From NCBI GenBank assembly GCA_902797405.1, contig CADBSP010000090.1, positions 1 through 6,464 of the forward strand: 6,464 bases of DNA, given 5' to 3'. The translations under genes and the position numbers were made by a program. Under the pieces are notes generated by a model, which ran no database searches, had not been told where the DNA came from, and saw only the letters and a program-made list of their open reading frames with translations. Below, in pieces: positions 1 to 6,315 of this stretch. Within the stretch, counting starts at the first letter, position 1; each line of letters starts with the position of its first letter. Origin of the DNA: an uncultured Eubacteriales bacterium. GTDB taxonomy: Bacteria; Bacillota; Clostridia; Peptostreptococcales; Anaerovoracaceae.

Positions 1-10
1 GAGGTTTATT

Positions 11-310
11 ATGTCTAATTTATTGGAAGCTTTAATGATTTTATGTTTTGGACTTTCATGGCCTATGTCAGTTTATAAGGCTTATACGTCCAGGACAGCA
101 AAGGGCAAAAGCCTGCAATTCGAATTATTGATTTTGATAGGATACATTTTTGGTATTGCCAGAAAGATTCTGCAATTACAAAACGGCGAGGGTTCAGGTT
201 GGATTTTCTATATGGCTTTCGTCTTTTACATTTTTAATATAACCCTTATCACTATCGATATCATTTTATACTTCAGAAACTCCAGACTTGATAAAAAAGC
301 CGGGCTATAG
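11..310 (+). CDS. Small three-helix SemiSWEET/PQ-loop-like membrane protein
   Basis: This 99-residue protein is almost entirely hydrophobic helices: about residues 4-20, 36-54 and 64-88. Between the first two lies a basic loop (YTSRTAKGKS, 25-34), and a Ser-Trp-Pro motif sits at 16-18, inside the first helix. A three-helix unit with a conserved Pro in helix 1 and a short basic loop before helix 2 is the pattern of bacterial SemiSWEET/MtN3 proteins, which dimerise to make a small-solute (sugar) transporter. The classic PQ pair is replaced by WP, so the substrate cannot be told. The ATG at 11 has a GAGG six bases upstream, at the very edge of the window, so the start is well supported. The stop (TAG, 308-310) is followed by the repeat array. 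Nothing shows co-transcription with the downstream kinase, which has its own promoter. Membrane protein: sure; SemiSWEET-like: probable; transport function: inference. Confidence 0.8.
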   Translation: MSNLLEALMILCFGLSWPMSVYKAYTSRTAKGKSLQFELLILIGYIFGIARKILQLQNGEGSGWIFYMAFVFYIFNITLITIDIILYFRNSRLDKKAGL

Positions 311-330
311 ATTTCATGTCATTTTCGGCC

Positions 331-450
331 GGCGCCATGGGTTTGAGTTCTTGGATACATACAGCGATATGGCACCATGGGTTTGAGTTCTTGGGTACAT
401 ACAGCGATATGGCGCCACGGGTTTGAGTTCTTGGATACATACAGCGATAT
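331..450. repeat. Three direct 40-bp tandem repeats with GGCGCC seams
   Basis: Three units of exactly 40 bases run head to tail: 331-370, 371-410 and 411-450. Each begins GGCGCC (GGCACC in unit 2) and ends in ACAGCGATAT. Relative to unit 1, unit 2 differs at two positions (374 G to A, 395 A to G) and unit 3 at one (418 T to C), so the copies are about 95% identical or better. The seam into the downstream copy reads ATGGCGCCAT, a perfect palindrome, and CCATGG is a second palindrome within units 1 and 2. The period is not a multiple of three, and the only open frame across the array (minus strand) has no ribosome binding site, so it is non-coding. There are no spacers, so it is not CRISPR. The array lies between the stop of the small membrane protein and the kinase promoter. 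Function is unknown; a variable-number minisatellite or an RNA/DNA-structure element are the options. Confidence 0.92.
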
Positions 451-478
451 GGCGCCATTAATATGGTTTAGGCGCCAT
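449..478 (+). other. Hairpin in truncated repeat copy downstream of the array
   Basis: After the third repeat the array ends in a 20-base half unit: GGCGCC recurs at 451 and again at 471. The two copies form an 8-bp inverted repeat, ATGGCGCC (449-456) with GGCGCCAT (471-478), around a 14-base AT-rich loop. The following bases are T-rich but broken (AAATTGTTTCTT), so this could be a weak terminator for the upstream gene or simply a consequence of the palindromic seam being duplicated. The pairing is seen; the role is not shown. Confidence 0.4.
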
Positions 479-492
479 CAAATTGTTTCTTA

Positions 493-521
493 ATGTTAAT
501 TTGATTATATTATGATATAAT
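493..521 (+). promoter_or_regulatory. Extended -10 promoter of the histidine kinase gene
   Basis: TATAAT at 516-521 is preceded by TG one base upstream (513-514), giving a perfect extended -10 motif TGATATAAT. The -35 position at a 17-base spacing (493-498, ATGTTA) is poor, which is usual for extended -10 promoters. Transcription would start near 528, leaving a leader of about 68 bases that contains a small hairpin TTCTC/GAGAA (535-547) and the ribosome binding site. The surrounding 481-530 stretch is strongly AT-rich. This is the best promoter candidate on the + strand and lies just downstream of the repeat array. Confidence 0.65.
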
Positions 522-583
522 ACGAAAAGATGTGTTCTCACCGAGAAACGTAAAAAGCACGATATTTAGGCTTACATTTAATT

Positions 584-590
584 GGAGGGG
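584..590 (+). promoter_or_regulatory. Ribosome binding site fixing the TTG start of the kinase
   Basis: GGAGGGG lies five bases before TTG at 596. It is a near-perfect Shine-Dalgarno sequence, and the next in-frame ATG is far downstream (Met27, at the start of the first membrane helix). It therefore supports TTG at 596 as the true start. Confidence 0.85.
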
Positions 591-595
591 ACTCC

Positions 596-2539
596 TTGAG
601 TAATTCAGGCAACAAGGACGGCAAAAGAATAAATAAGTTTGGCCGCAGAAATGCTGCTTCGACAGTCAGAGATATGTTTGGCATCGTTGCAGTGATTTTG
701 GTTGTTGCGATTCTATTCCTGTTTATAGCCCTAAACTTTTATTCCAATGACAGTACCACATCAATTGAAGATAGGTATCATGAGTTCAGCAAAGGATGGC
801 GCTTACAGACTGAAAGCAGAGACGAGATTGTTGACCTGCCTACCTTTGTTAAAGTCGACGCAAATGAAAATGTACGCCTATCCAAAGAATTGCCCAGGCT
901 GTCTCAATACTACGCAGTCGCAACCAGAAACTATCACCAGGTCTTGAATGTATATATCGATGAATCATCCATCTATCAATTCCCACCCGAAGGCAGTAAT
1001 CTGAGAAGTTCGATAATAACCGATGACTGGAATCTGATTGAACTTGACGAGACCATGGCCGGGCAAACCTTTACGCTGGAACTGGTATCCGGTGATTTTG
1101 GCTTCTCCGGATATATCAAGCCCATTTATTTAGGCGAAGATAATGCTTTGATTTACTACCTGAGAGCCACTACAGCCGTCCCCTATGGTATGGCTGTAAG
1201 CGTAATCGTTTTGGGCGTAATTCTATTAGTCCTCGGTTTAATCTATGGAAAATACAACGATGACAGATGTCAAATAATCGCAGGTCTGATGCTTATCGCA
1301 ATAGGTATTTGGGTTACAAATCGATCAAAGATGCCTCTGCTCCTCGTTGGAAGCAGCTACAAGTATTACCTATCGTATTTGGCTTTGATGCTAGAGGCCG
1401 TTTTGATTCTGCTATATGTCGCAGAGAAATTCAAGAACAAAAACCGCAAGCTTACCAATGGACTAATTATAGGTTTTTCAGTTTTCCTGGCTGCAATCGC
1501 AATATTGGTCTATGTCATCAATTTCCCTGTTTATCAAACAGTTCCCATTCCGTATGCCGCAATCTTCCTCGCCTCTGTTTACCTGATATACATGCTTTGG
1601 CAGGTCTCATACGGAAAAGGTTGCGCCAACCTGGCCCCGTTCACCATCAAAACCAACAGGATAGAACTAATTGCTACAGTGATTATGGTAGGTGGTGTTT
1701 GTATCGGAATCGGCAAAGACTTCGCGCTTGGAAACGATAGACTGTGGACGGATATTGGAGCGCTTCCAAAAATATCCCTCAACGCCTTTGCTGTCGGCCA
1801 GCTACTGGTTCATATCTATAAGAGTTATCACCATGTCGAGGAACGCGAAGAATTACAGGGTCAACTTCACGACAGTCAAATGGAATTGATGATGGGACAG
1901 ATTCAGCCTCACTTCATCTTCAATACTTTGTCCTCCATTAGAACGCTGGTTAAGGTAGACCCGGATACGGCTTACAGCATGATTTACGATTTTTCCAATT
2001 ATCTTAGAGCAAATGTTGATAACGTCACAAATCTGGACGGAATCAAATTTGCTTCTGAAGTCGAGCATATTACAAGTTACGTCAATATAGAAAAGGTTCG
2101 TTTCGGCGACAGACTACATGTAGAGTTCGATATTCGCTCCAGCGAATTCATGGTACCGCCTCTGTCCATTCAACCCTTAGTAGAGAATGCAATTAAACAC
2201 GGGGTGATGAAAAATGTCAAGGGTGGAACCGTCTGGCTTAGGAGTTATGCAGAAGGCGACTACAATGTAGTAGAAGTCGAAGACAACGGTGTAGGCTTCA
2301 CTCCGGAACGCCTGGCAGAAATAAGGCTATCATTAACCGATGATGATGGCTATGGCAATTCAGCCGAAAACGAATTTGTAAATCTGACCGGCAATGGTTC
2401 AGAGAACCATAAGTCGTCTGGCATGAGAAATATATACCTAAGACTACGGGAATTGAGCGACGCCGACTTCTTTATAGAGAGCGAAGAAGGCAAAGGAACC
2501 AAGGTAACCGTCAAATTCCCTGTTGTTGAAGAGGAATAA
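596..2539 (+). CDS. Membrane sensor histidine kinase, LytS/YehU-type core with 7TM-like sensor region
   Basis: The 647-residue protein starts at TTG behind a strong ribosome binding site. An N-terminal helix (about 28-48) is followed by an extracytoplasmic domain of about 150 residues (50-196). Seven predicted helices come next (about 198-218, 225-241, 257-275, 288-308, 318-336, 355-374, 394-409), then a short coil (414-432). This arrangement resembles 7TMR-DISM receptors, but no DISM domain match was tested. The kinase part is the His_kinase (LytS/YehU) family: phospho-acceptor His439 in GQIQPHFIFNTLSSIR, N box ENAIKHG (530-536), G1 box DNGVGF (563-568) and G2-like SSGMRNI (607-613). It should autophosphorylate and pass phosphate to a response regulator, typically of LytTR or AraC type in this family; none lies in the window. 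The ATP lid between the G1 and G2 boxes carries an acidic, Asn-rich stretch (577-606) longer than I expect. The ligand is unknown. The downstream neighbour is convergent, so the gene is last in its unit. Kinase identity is firm; the sensor description is from hydrophobicity by eye. Confidence 0.93.
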   Translation: MSNSGNKDGKRINKFGRRNAASTVRDMFGIVAVILVVAILFLFIALNFYSNDSTTSIEDRYHEFSKGWRLQTESRDEIVDLPTFVKVDANENVRLSKELPRLSQYYAVATRNYHQVLNVYIDESSIYQFPPEGSNLRSSIITDDWNLIELDETMAGQTFTLELVSGDFGFSGYIKPIYLGEDNALIYYLRATTAVPYGMAVSVIVLGVILLVLGLIYGKYNDDRCQIIAGLMLIAIGIWVTNRSKMPLLLVGSSYKYYLSYLALMLEAVLILLYVAEKFKNKNRKLTNGLIIGFSVFLAAIAILVYVINFPVYQTVPIPYAAIFLASVYLIYMLWQVSYGKGCANLAPFTIKTNRIELIATVIMVGGVCIGIGKDFALGNDRLWTDIGALPKISLNAFAVGQLLVHIYKSYHHVEEREELQGQLHDSQMELMMGQIQPHFIFNTLSSIRTLVKVDPDTAYSMIYDFSNYLRANVDNVTNLDGIKFASEVEHITSYVNIEKVRFGDRLHVEFDIRSSEFMVPPLSIQPLVENAIKHGVMKNVKGGTVWLRSYAEGDYNVVEVEDNGVGFTPERLAEIRLSLTDDDGYGNSAENEFVNLTGNGSENHKSSGMRNIYLRLRELSDADFFIESEEGKGTKVTVKFPVVEEE

Positions 2540-2559
2540 TCAGCAATAATTAGTGATTG

Positions 2560-2587
2560 AAAAACATGAACCCTTAAGGTCCATGTT
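2560..2587 (-). terminator. Rho-independent terminator of the lysA-uvrB strand
   Basis: Read on the minus strand, AACATGGACC pairs with GGTTCATGTT (2578-2587 with 2563-2572) around a 5-base loop: a 10-bp stem with one C-A mismatch. It is followed by a T run (the five A's at 2560-2564 on the + strand, overlapping the stem base). It lies about 80 bases past the uvrB stop, the right place to end that transcript. On the + strand the stem is followed by GTCGAAG with no T run, so it does not obviously terminate the kinase gene. The rest of the 129-base convergent gap holds no gene that I can support. Confidence 0.65.
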
Positions 2588-2614
2588 GTCGAAGATAAAT
2601 AAATCAGTTATAAT
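2586..2614 (+). promoter_or_regulatory. Possible promoter reading antisense into uvrB
   Basis: TTGTCG (2586-2591) and TATAAT (2609-2614) are 17 bases apart, the ideal spacing. No real gene lies downstream on this strand: the first ATG (2635) gives a 15-residue frame with no ribosome binding site. If active, it would make RNA antisense to the 3' end of uvrB. AT-rich gaps give such matches by chance, so this is tentative. Confidence 0.25.
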
Positions 2615-2668
2615 AATCGAAAAAAGAGAAACGCATGAGGGGGCAATCTTTTGCAGTTCTATATCATA

Positions 2669-4642
2669 TTATTTTAATCTAACTTTATATTCGAATACTA
2701 AATCGCGGAGCTCAGCTGCTCGCTCAAACTGTAAATCTGCAGCGGCCTGACGCATTTCCGCCTCCAACTTAGCTACGTATTCTTTCAATTCACGAGACGA
2801 CATTTCCAAAGGTTTCTTTCCGTGGTAATCGGCTTCATTTTCTGCTGCCTTGGTTGCCTCAATAACTTCGCGAACTCCTTTTTCAACACTCTTTGGTGTA
2901 ATGCCGTGTTCTTTGTTATACGTGTCCTGAATATTCCTACGGCGCTCGGTTTCATCAATGGCCGCTTTCATCGCCTTGCTCACAAAGTCTGCGTACATTA
3001 CGACCCTGCCCTTTACATTTCGAGCTGCACGTCCGATGGTTTGTATCAAAGAAGTCTCGGTCCTTAAGAACCCTTCCTTATCAGCATCCAGAATCGCCAC
3101 CAATTCCACCTCTGGAATATCCAGTCCTTCCCTTAGCAGATTGATTCCAACCAAAACATCAAAGACTCCCATCCTAAGATCTCGGATTATCTCCAATCTT
3201 TCAAGAGTTTCCACATCCGAATGAAGATACTTCACCCTTAGTCCTGCCTTACCAAGGAAGTCTGTCAGGCTCTCCGCCATTTTCTTCGTAAGAGTTGTAA
3301 CAAAGGCACGTCCGCCATCAGCAACGACTGAATTCAGTTCTCCAATTAAATCATCGATTTGATTCTTGGTCGGACGAACGGAAATCGGTGGATCCAGCAG
3401 TCCCGTGGGTCTAAGAACCTGCTCTGCTGTCACACCACCACTTTGCTCCTTTTCATATGACGCAGGTGTCGCAGAGCAAAACATCATCTGACCTACTACC
3501 TCTTCCCATTCCTCGAATTGAAGCGGCCTGTTATCCAGAGCCGATGGCAGACGAAAACCATAGTCCACCAGTGAAGTTTTTCTGGAAAGATTTCCGCGAT
3601 ACATCGCATGAAGCTGAGGCAGCATCACGTGCGACTCGTCAATAATGGTAATGAAGTCATCGGGAAAATAGTCTATCAATGTATAAGGCCTCTCACCGGG
3701 CTTAAGCCCACTGATATGCCTGGTATAATTTTCGATTCCCTTACACGTTCCAATTTCGCGGAGCATCTCCATATCGTAACGTGTCCTTTGCTCGATTCTC
3801 TGCGCTTCCAAGAGTTTGCCTCTGTCCTTAAACCATTGGATGCGCTCCTCCAATTCCTCTTCGATTCCCTTTATGGCTCTCTCCATGTTTTCCTTTGATG
3901 TAACGTAATGGGATGCAGGATATATCGCCACGTGATTTCTGATTCCAAGAATCTCCCCGGTCAAAGGATTCATTTCCTTTATGCTCTCTATCTCGTCACC
4001 GAATAGTTCCACGCGAACCGCATGATCCTCACCCGCGGGGAAAATGTCTATGATGTCTCCTCTAGCACGAAAGCTTCCCCGACCAAAGTCGATATCGTTT
4101 CTGGAATACTGTATGTCCACCAGTTTTCCAAGTATATCCCTGCGGCTCTTCTCCATGCCAGGACGAAGCGAAAGAACCTGTTCTTCGTAGTCAATCGGAT
4201 TTCCTATTCCATAGATGCATGAAACGGAAGCAACAACAATTACGTCACGTCGCTCAGAAAGCGCAGCTGTCGCACTGTGTCGAAGCTTTTCAATTTCCGC
4301 ATTTATGTCGCTGTCCTTCTCAATATATGTATCAGTGGAAGGCACATATGCTTCCGGTTGATAGTAATCGTAATAGGAAACAAAGTACTCTACGGAGTTC
4401 TCCGGGAAAAACTCCTTGAACTCACCGTGGAGCTGTGCTGCCAAGGTCTTGTTATGTGAGATAACCAGAGTCGGTCTGTTTAATCGCTCTATAACATTCG
4501 CCATGGTGAAGGTTTTGCCCGAGCCCGTAACGCCAAGCAAAGTAACGGCCTTCTGTCCATCCTCAAATGCCTCCACCAGCCTATCTATGGCCTGGGGTTG
4601 ATCCCCGGTTGGTTTGTAATCTGAAATCAGTTTGAAATCCAT
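2669..4642 (-). CDS. uvrB: UvrABC system protein B, excision nuclease helicase subunit
   Basis: UvrB takes damaged DNA from UvrA, verifies the lesion by inserting its beta-hairpin between the strands, and recruits UvrC for the dual incision of nucleotide excision repair in the cytoplasm. The 657 residues match the usual full length. Visible in order: Walker A GVTGSGKT (37-44), the beta-hairpin with its tyrosine-rich run YYDYYQPEAY (90-99), the DESH Walker B box (335-338), helicase motifs VGINLLREGLDIPEV (498-512) and QTIGRAARN (534-542), and the C-terminal UVR coiled-coil that contacts UvrC (about 617-652). All expected catalytic residues are present. The ATG at 4642 has only a weak AGG seven bases upstream, but the N-terminal sequence (FKLISDYKPTGDQPQAI) matches the family start. 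It follows lysA by 52 bases with no clear promoter between, so co-transcription is plausible. uvrA does not follow; a terminator does. Confidence 0.98.
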   Translation of the reverse strand: MDFKLISDYKPTGDQPQAIDRLVEAFEDGQKAVTLLGVTGSGKTFTMANVIERLNRPTLVISHNKTLAAQLHGEFKEFFPENSVEYFVSYYDYYQPEAYVPSTDTYIEKDSDINAEIEKLRHSATAALSERRDVIVVASVSCIYGIGNPIDYEEQVLSLRPGMEKSRRDILGKLVDIQYSRNDIDFGRGSFRARGDIIDIFPAGEDHAVRVELFGDEIESIKEMNPLTGEILGIRNHVAIYPASHYVTSKENMERAIKGIEEELEERIQWFKDRGKLLEAQRIEQRTRYDMEMLREIGTCKGIENYTRHISGLKPGERPYTLIDYFPDDFITIIDESHVMLPQLHAMYRGNLSRKTSLVDYGFRLPSALDNRPLQFEEWEEVVGQMMFCSATPASYEKEQSGGVTAEQVLRPTGLLDPPISVRPTKNQIDDLIGELNSVVADGGRAFVTTLTKKMAESLTDFLGKAGLRVKYLHSDVETLERLEIIRDLRMGVFDVLVGINLLREGLDIPEVELVAILDADKEGFLRTETSLIQTIGRAARNVKGRVVMYADFVSKAMKAAIDETERRRNIQDTYNKEHGITPKSVEKGVREVIEATKAAENEADYHGKKPLEMSSRELKEYVAKLEAEMRQAAADLQFERAAELRDLVFEYKVRLK

Positions 4643-4694
4643 ACTTAAACCTAAGTCGTTTGTACTTTCTTTTACCCTATCTAATTGCTCCGAA

Positions 4695-6227
4695 TTATGC
4701 TTTATTTCTCACATCGTTTCTGACTATATCTTCTAAGCTTTCACGACGAACAGCTACGTAGTCTTCATTACCTCCTCGTAGCATGACGATTGGCGGTCTG
4801 GGAAGCCTGTTGTAGTTTGACGCCATAGAGTAATTGTATGCACCGGTAGTGCAGACAGCCAGGATATCTCCTCGTTCCACGTTGGCTGGCAACTCAACGT
4901 TCTCCTGGATTATGTCTCCGCTCTCACAGCAGCGACCAACAACCGAACAAACGAAGGTTTCATCTGCGTTGGCTTCGTTGGTATCGCTGGCGGCATCACC
5001 AGAGTTAGAATCGCTAGCCGCATCAGCTGCATTAGCACCACTAGCCGCATCAGCTGCATTAGCACCACTAACCGCATCAGTTGCGTTTCCTCCTTTGCCC
5101 GCCAGAAGGCAAGTGTATTTGGATCCATAAAGAGCAAACCGCGGATTATCTGCCATACCACCATCCACGGAAACATAGTTCTTGTATCCGGGGATTCTCT
5201 TGACGCCACCCACCGTGTATAGCGTCATTCCAGCATCCGCCACTATGCTGCGACCCGGCTCCATGTGAATTGCCGGCCGTTCTATCCCCAGCCTCCGGCA
5301 AGTCATATTTATAACCTCGGCTACTTCTCCGATTTTTTCATTAACATCCAAATAAGGATCGTCCTCCACATATCTAACTCCATAGCCTCCGCCCAGGTTT
5401 AGTTCTCGCGTTTTGAAACCATGGGATCTTTCAATATGTGCTATGAATTCCAACATTATCTCAGCAGCCTGTTCAAACACATCCTCCGTGAATATTTGAG
5501 ACCCAATATGACAGTGGAATCCCATCAATTCTATATGCGGCTGATCGAGCGCAAGCAAAGTTATCTCCTCAGCCTGCCCCGTGACAATTGCATTCCCAAA
5601 CTTGGAGTCGACCTTTCCTGTAGCCACCGCTTCTAAAGTATGCGGATCTATCCCCGGGGTAATCCTGAGAAGAACCTTCTGCTTAAAGCTCTTGCACCCA
5701 GTAGCGACTTCTTTATTCTCAAATTCTGCGTTTTGCTCTGCACCCTCATCTGCAAGCCTTTTTTCATATGCAGCCGCCTCTCTTTCTATGGCCAATACCT
5801 CTTCCGCATTATCTGCAACAAAGCAACCAACACCGCTTTCTATTCCAAATCTAATATCGAAGTCGGTTTTGTTGTTCCCATGGAAATAGGCTCTGGATGC
5901 ATCGTAGCCTGCCTGAAGCGCAGTGTAGAGTTCTCCGGATGACACCAAGTCGATGCCCATGTTTTCCTCGCTCATTATTTCATAGAGGCGAATGAAGGAA
6001 CCTGCCTTGCTGGCATAGAGAGGATAGGAACCGGGACCAAAATGCTTTTCGAAAGCATCTTTATACACCCTGCAGTTCCTCCTTATTCTGTCTTCGTCCA
6101 TCAAATAAAGCGGCGTGCCGTATTTCGCCGCCAATTCCACCGTATCCTGTCCTGCAAAAAACAGCTTTCTTTCAGACTGTTTACCATCAATAATAGCTTC
6201 TCTCATTTCAATGTTTTCACAAACCAT
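4695..6227 (-). CDS. lysA: Diaminopimelate decarboxylase with repeat-bearing insertion
   Basis: A PLP-dependent fold-III decarboxylase that converts meso-diaminopimelate to L-lysine, the last step of lysine synthesis. With the start at 6227 it has 510 residues, clearly longer than the roughly 420-440 usual. Seen in order: PLP lysine Lys74 in YASKAG, DLVSSGELYTA (93-103), FHGNNKT (115-121), HCHIGSQ (238-244), phosphate-binding GGGYG (279-283), EPGRSIV (323-329), catalytic Cys-Glu in CCES (433-436), and GAYNYSM (462-468). Two insertions explain the extra length: a charged stretch at about 151-181 and an Ala/Ser/Asp/Asn-rich segment at about 379-423, mostly nine-residue repeats, just before the CCES strand. 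Both sit between conserved segments, so the enzyme is probably active. An ATG at 6239 is also in frame, but it has no ribosome binding site; GGAG six bases before the ATG at 6227 favours the latter. Upstream is an SGNH-like gene, downstream is uvrB. No lysine riboswitch fits in the 88-base gap upstream. Confidence 0.95.
   Translation of the reverse strand: MVCENIEMREAIIDGKQSERKLFFAGQDTVELAAKYGTPLYLMDEDRIRRNCRVYKDAFEKHFGPGSYPLYASKAGSFIRLYEIMSEENMGIDLVSSGELYTALQAGYDASRAYFHGNNKTDFDIRFGIESGVGCFVADNAEEVLAIEREAAAYEKRLADEGAEQNAEFENKEVATGCKSFKQKVLLRITPGIDPHTLEAVATGKVDSKFGNAIVTGQAEEITLLALDQPHIELMGFHCHIGSQIFTEDVFEQAAEIMLEFIAHIERSHGFKTRELNLGGGYGVRYVEDDPYLDVNEKIGEVAEVINMTCRRLGIERPAIHMEPGRSIVADAGMTLYTVGGVKRIPGYKNYVSVDGGMADNPRFALYGSKYTCLLAGKGGNATDAVSGANAADAASGANAADAASDSNSGDAASDTNEANADETFVCSVVGRCCESGDIIQENVELPANVERGDILAVCTTGAYNYSMASNYNRLPRPPIVMLRGGNEDYVAVRRESLEDIVRNDVRNKA
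4965..5072 (-). repeat. Coding 27-bp minisatellite inside lysA
   Basis: Four nine-residue units lie in frame: VSGANAADA, ASGANAADA, ASDSNSGDA and ASDTNEANA, with a partial one before them (NATDA). At DNA level two units are identical over 27 bases (5017-5043 and 5044-5070), while the outer ones have diverged. The recent identical pair suggests replication slippage or unequal recombination is extending an older repeat. Because the period is a multiple of three, copy changes keep the frame. The segment is likely a flexible surface loop in the C-terminal domain. Confidence 0.9.
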
Positions 6228-6233
6228 ACACTT

Positions 6234-6237
6234 CTCC
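6234..6237 (-). promoter_or_regulatory. Ribosome binding site deciding the lysA start
   Basis: On the minus strand the text ATGGAGAAGTGTATG contains two in-frame ATG codons. GGAG (6237-6234) is six bases before the second (6227), while nothing resembling a Shine-Dalgarno sequence precedes the first (6239). Confidence 0.6.
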
Positions 6238-6238
6238 A

Positions 6239-6267
6239 TTTATAAATAACGCTGTCTATGCTTTCAA
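6239..6267 (-). promoter_or_regulatory. Candidate lysA promoter overlapping the first ATG
   Basis: On the minus strand TTGAAA (6267-6262) and TATAAA (6244-6239) are 17 bases apart, close to the sigma-A consensus. Transcription would start near 6232, downstream of the ATG at 6239 and within or just past the GGAG at 6237-6234. If it is real, the ATG at 6239 cannot be used from this promoter and the one at 6227 would be nearly leaderless; otherwise the match is chance and lysA is read from an upstream promoter. Confidence 0.4.
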
Positions 6268-6315
6268 TCCACGCATTCGAAATCTTTTTTCCAGCTTCTA
6301 TTCTTCAGGCAACGC

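Noticed and set aside
331..450. CRISPR array
   Set aside because: Units are contiguous with no unique spacers, and no cas genes are present.
273..458. Minus-strand 61-codon open frame across the 40-bp repeats
   Set aside because: The 40-base period shifts frame each unit, there is no ribosome binding site before its ATG, and it overlaps the end of the upstream gene.
1267..1740. 157-codon plus-strand frame inside the kinase gene
   Set aside because: It is an out-of-frame shadow of a well-supported membrane kinase, with low-quality composition and no family resemblance.
2553..2750. 65-codon plus-strand frame in the convergent gap
   Set aside because: It starts at GTG without a ribosome binding site, runs through the terminator stem and ends inside uvrB on the opposite strand.
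4910..5209. Minus-strand frame with repeats 'LMRLVVLMQ' over lysA
   Set aside because: The apparent peptide repeat is the 27-bp lysA minisatellite read in the wrong frame.
6240..6315. Lysine riboswitch or terminator upstream of lysA
   Set aside because: The 76-base gap is too short for an L-box and shows no stable stem followed by a T run.
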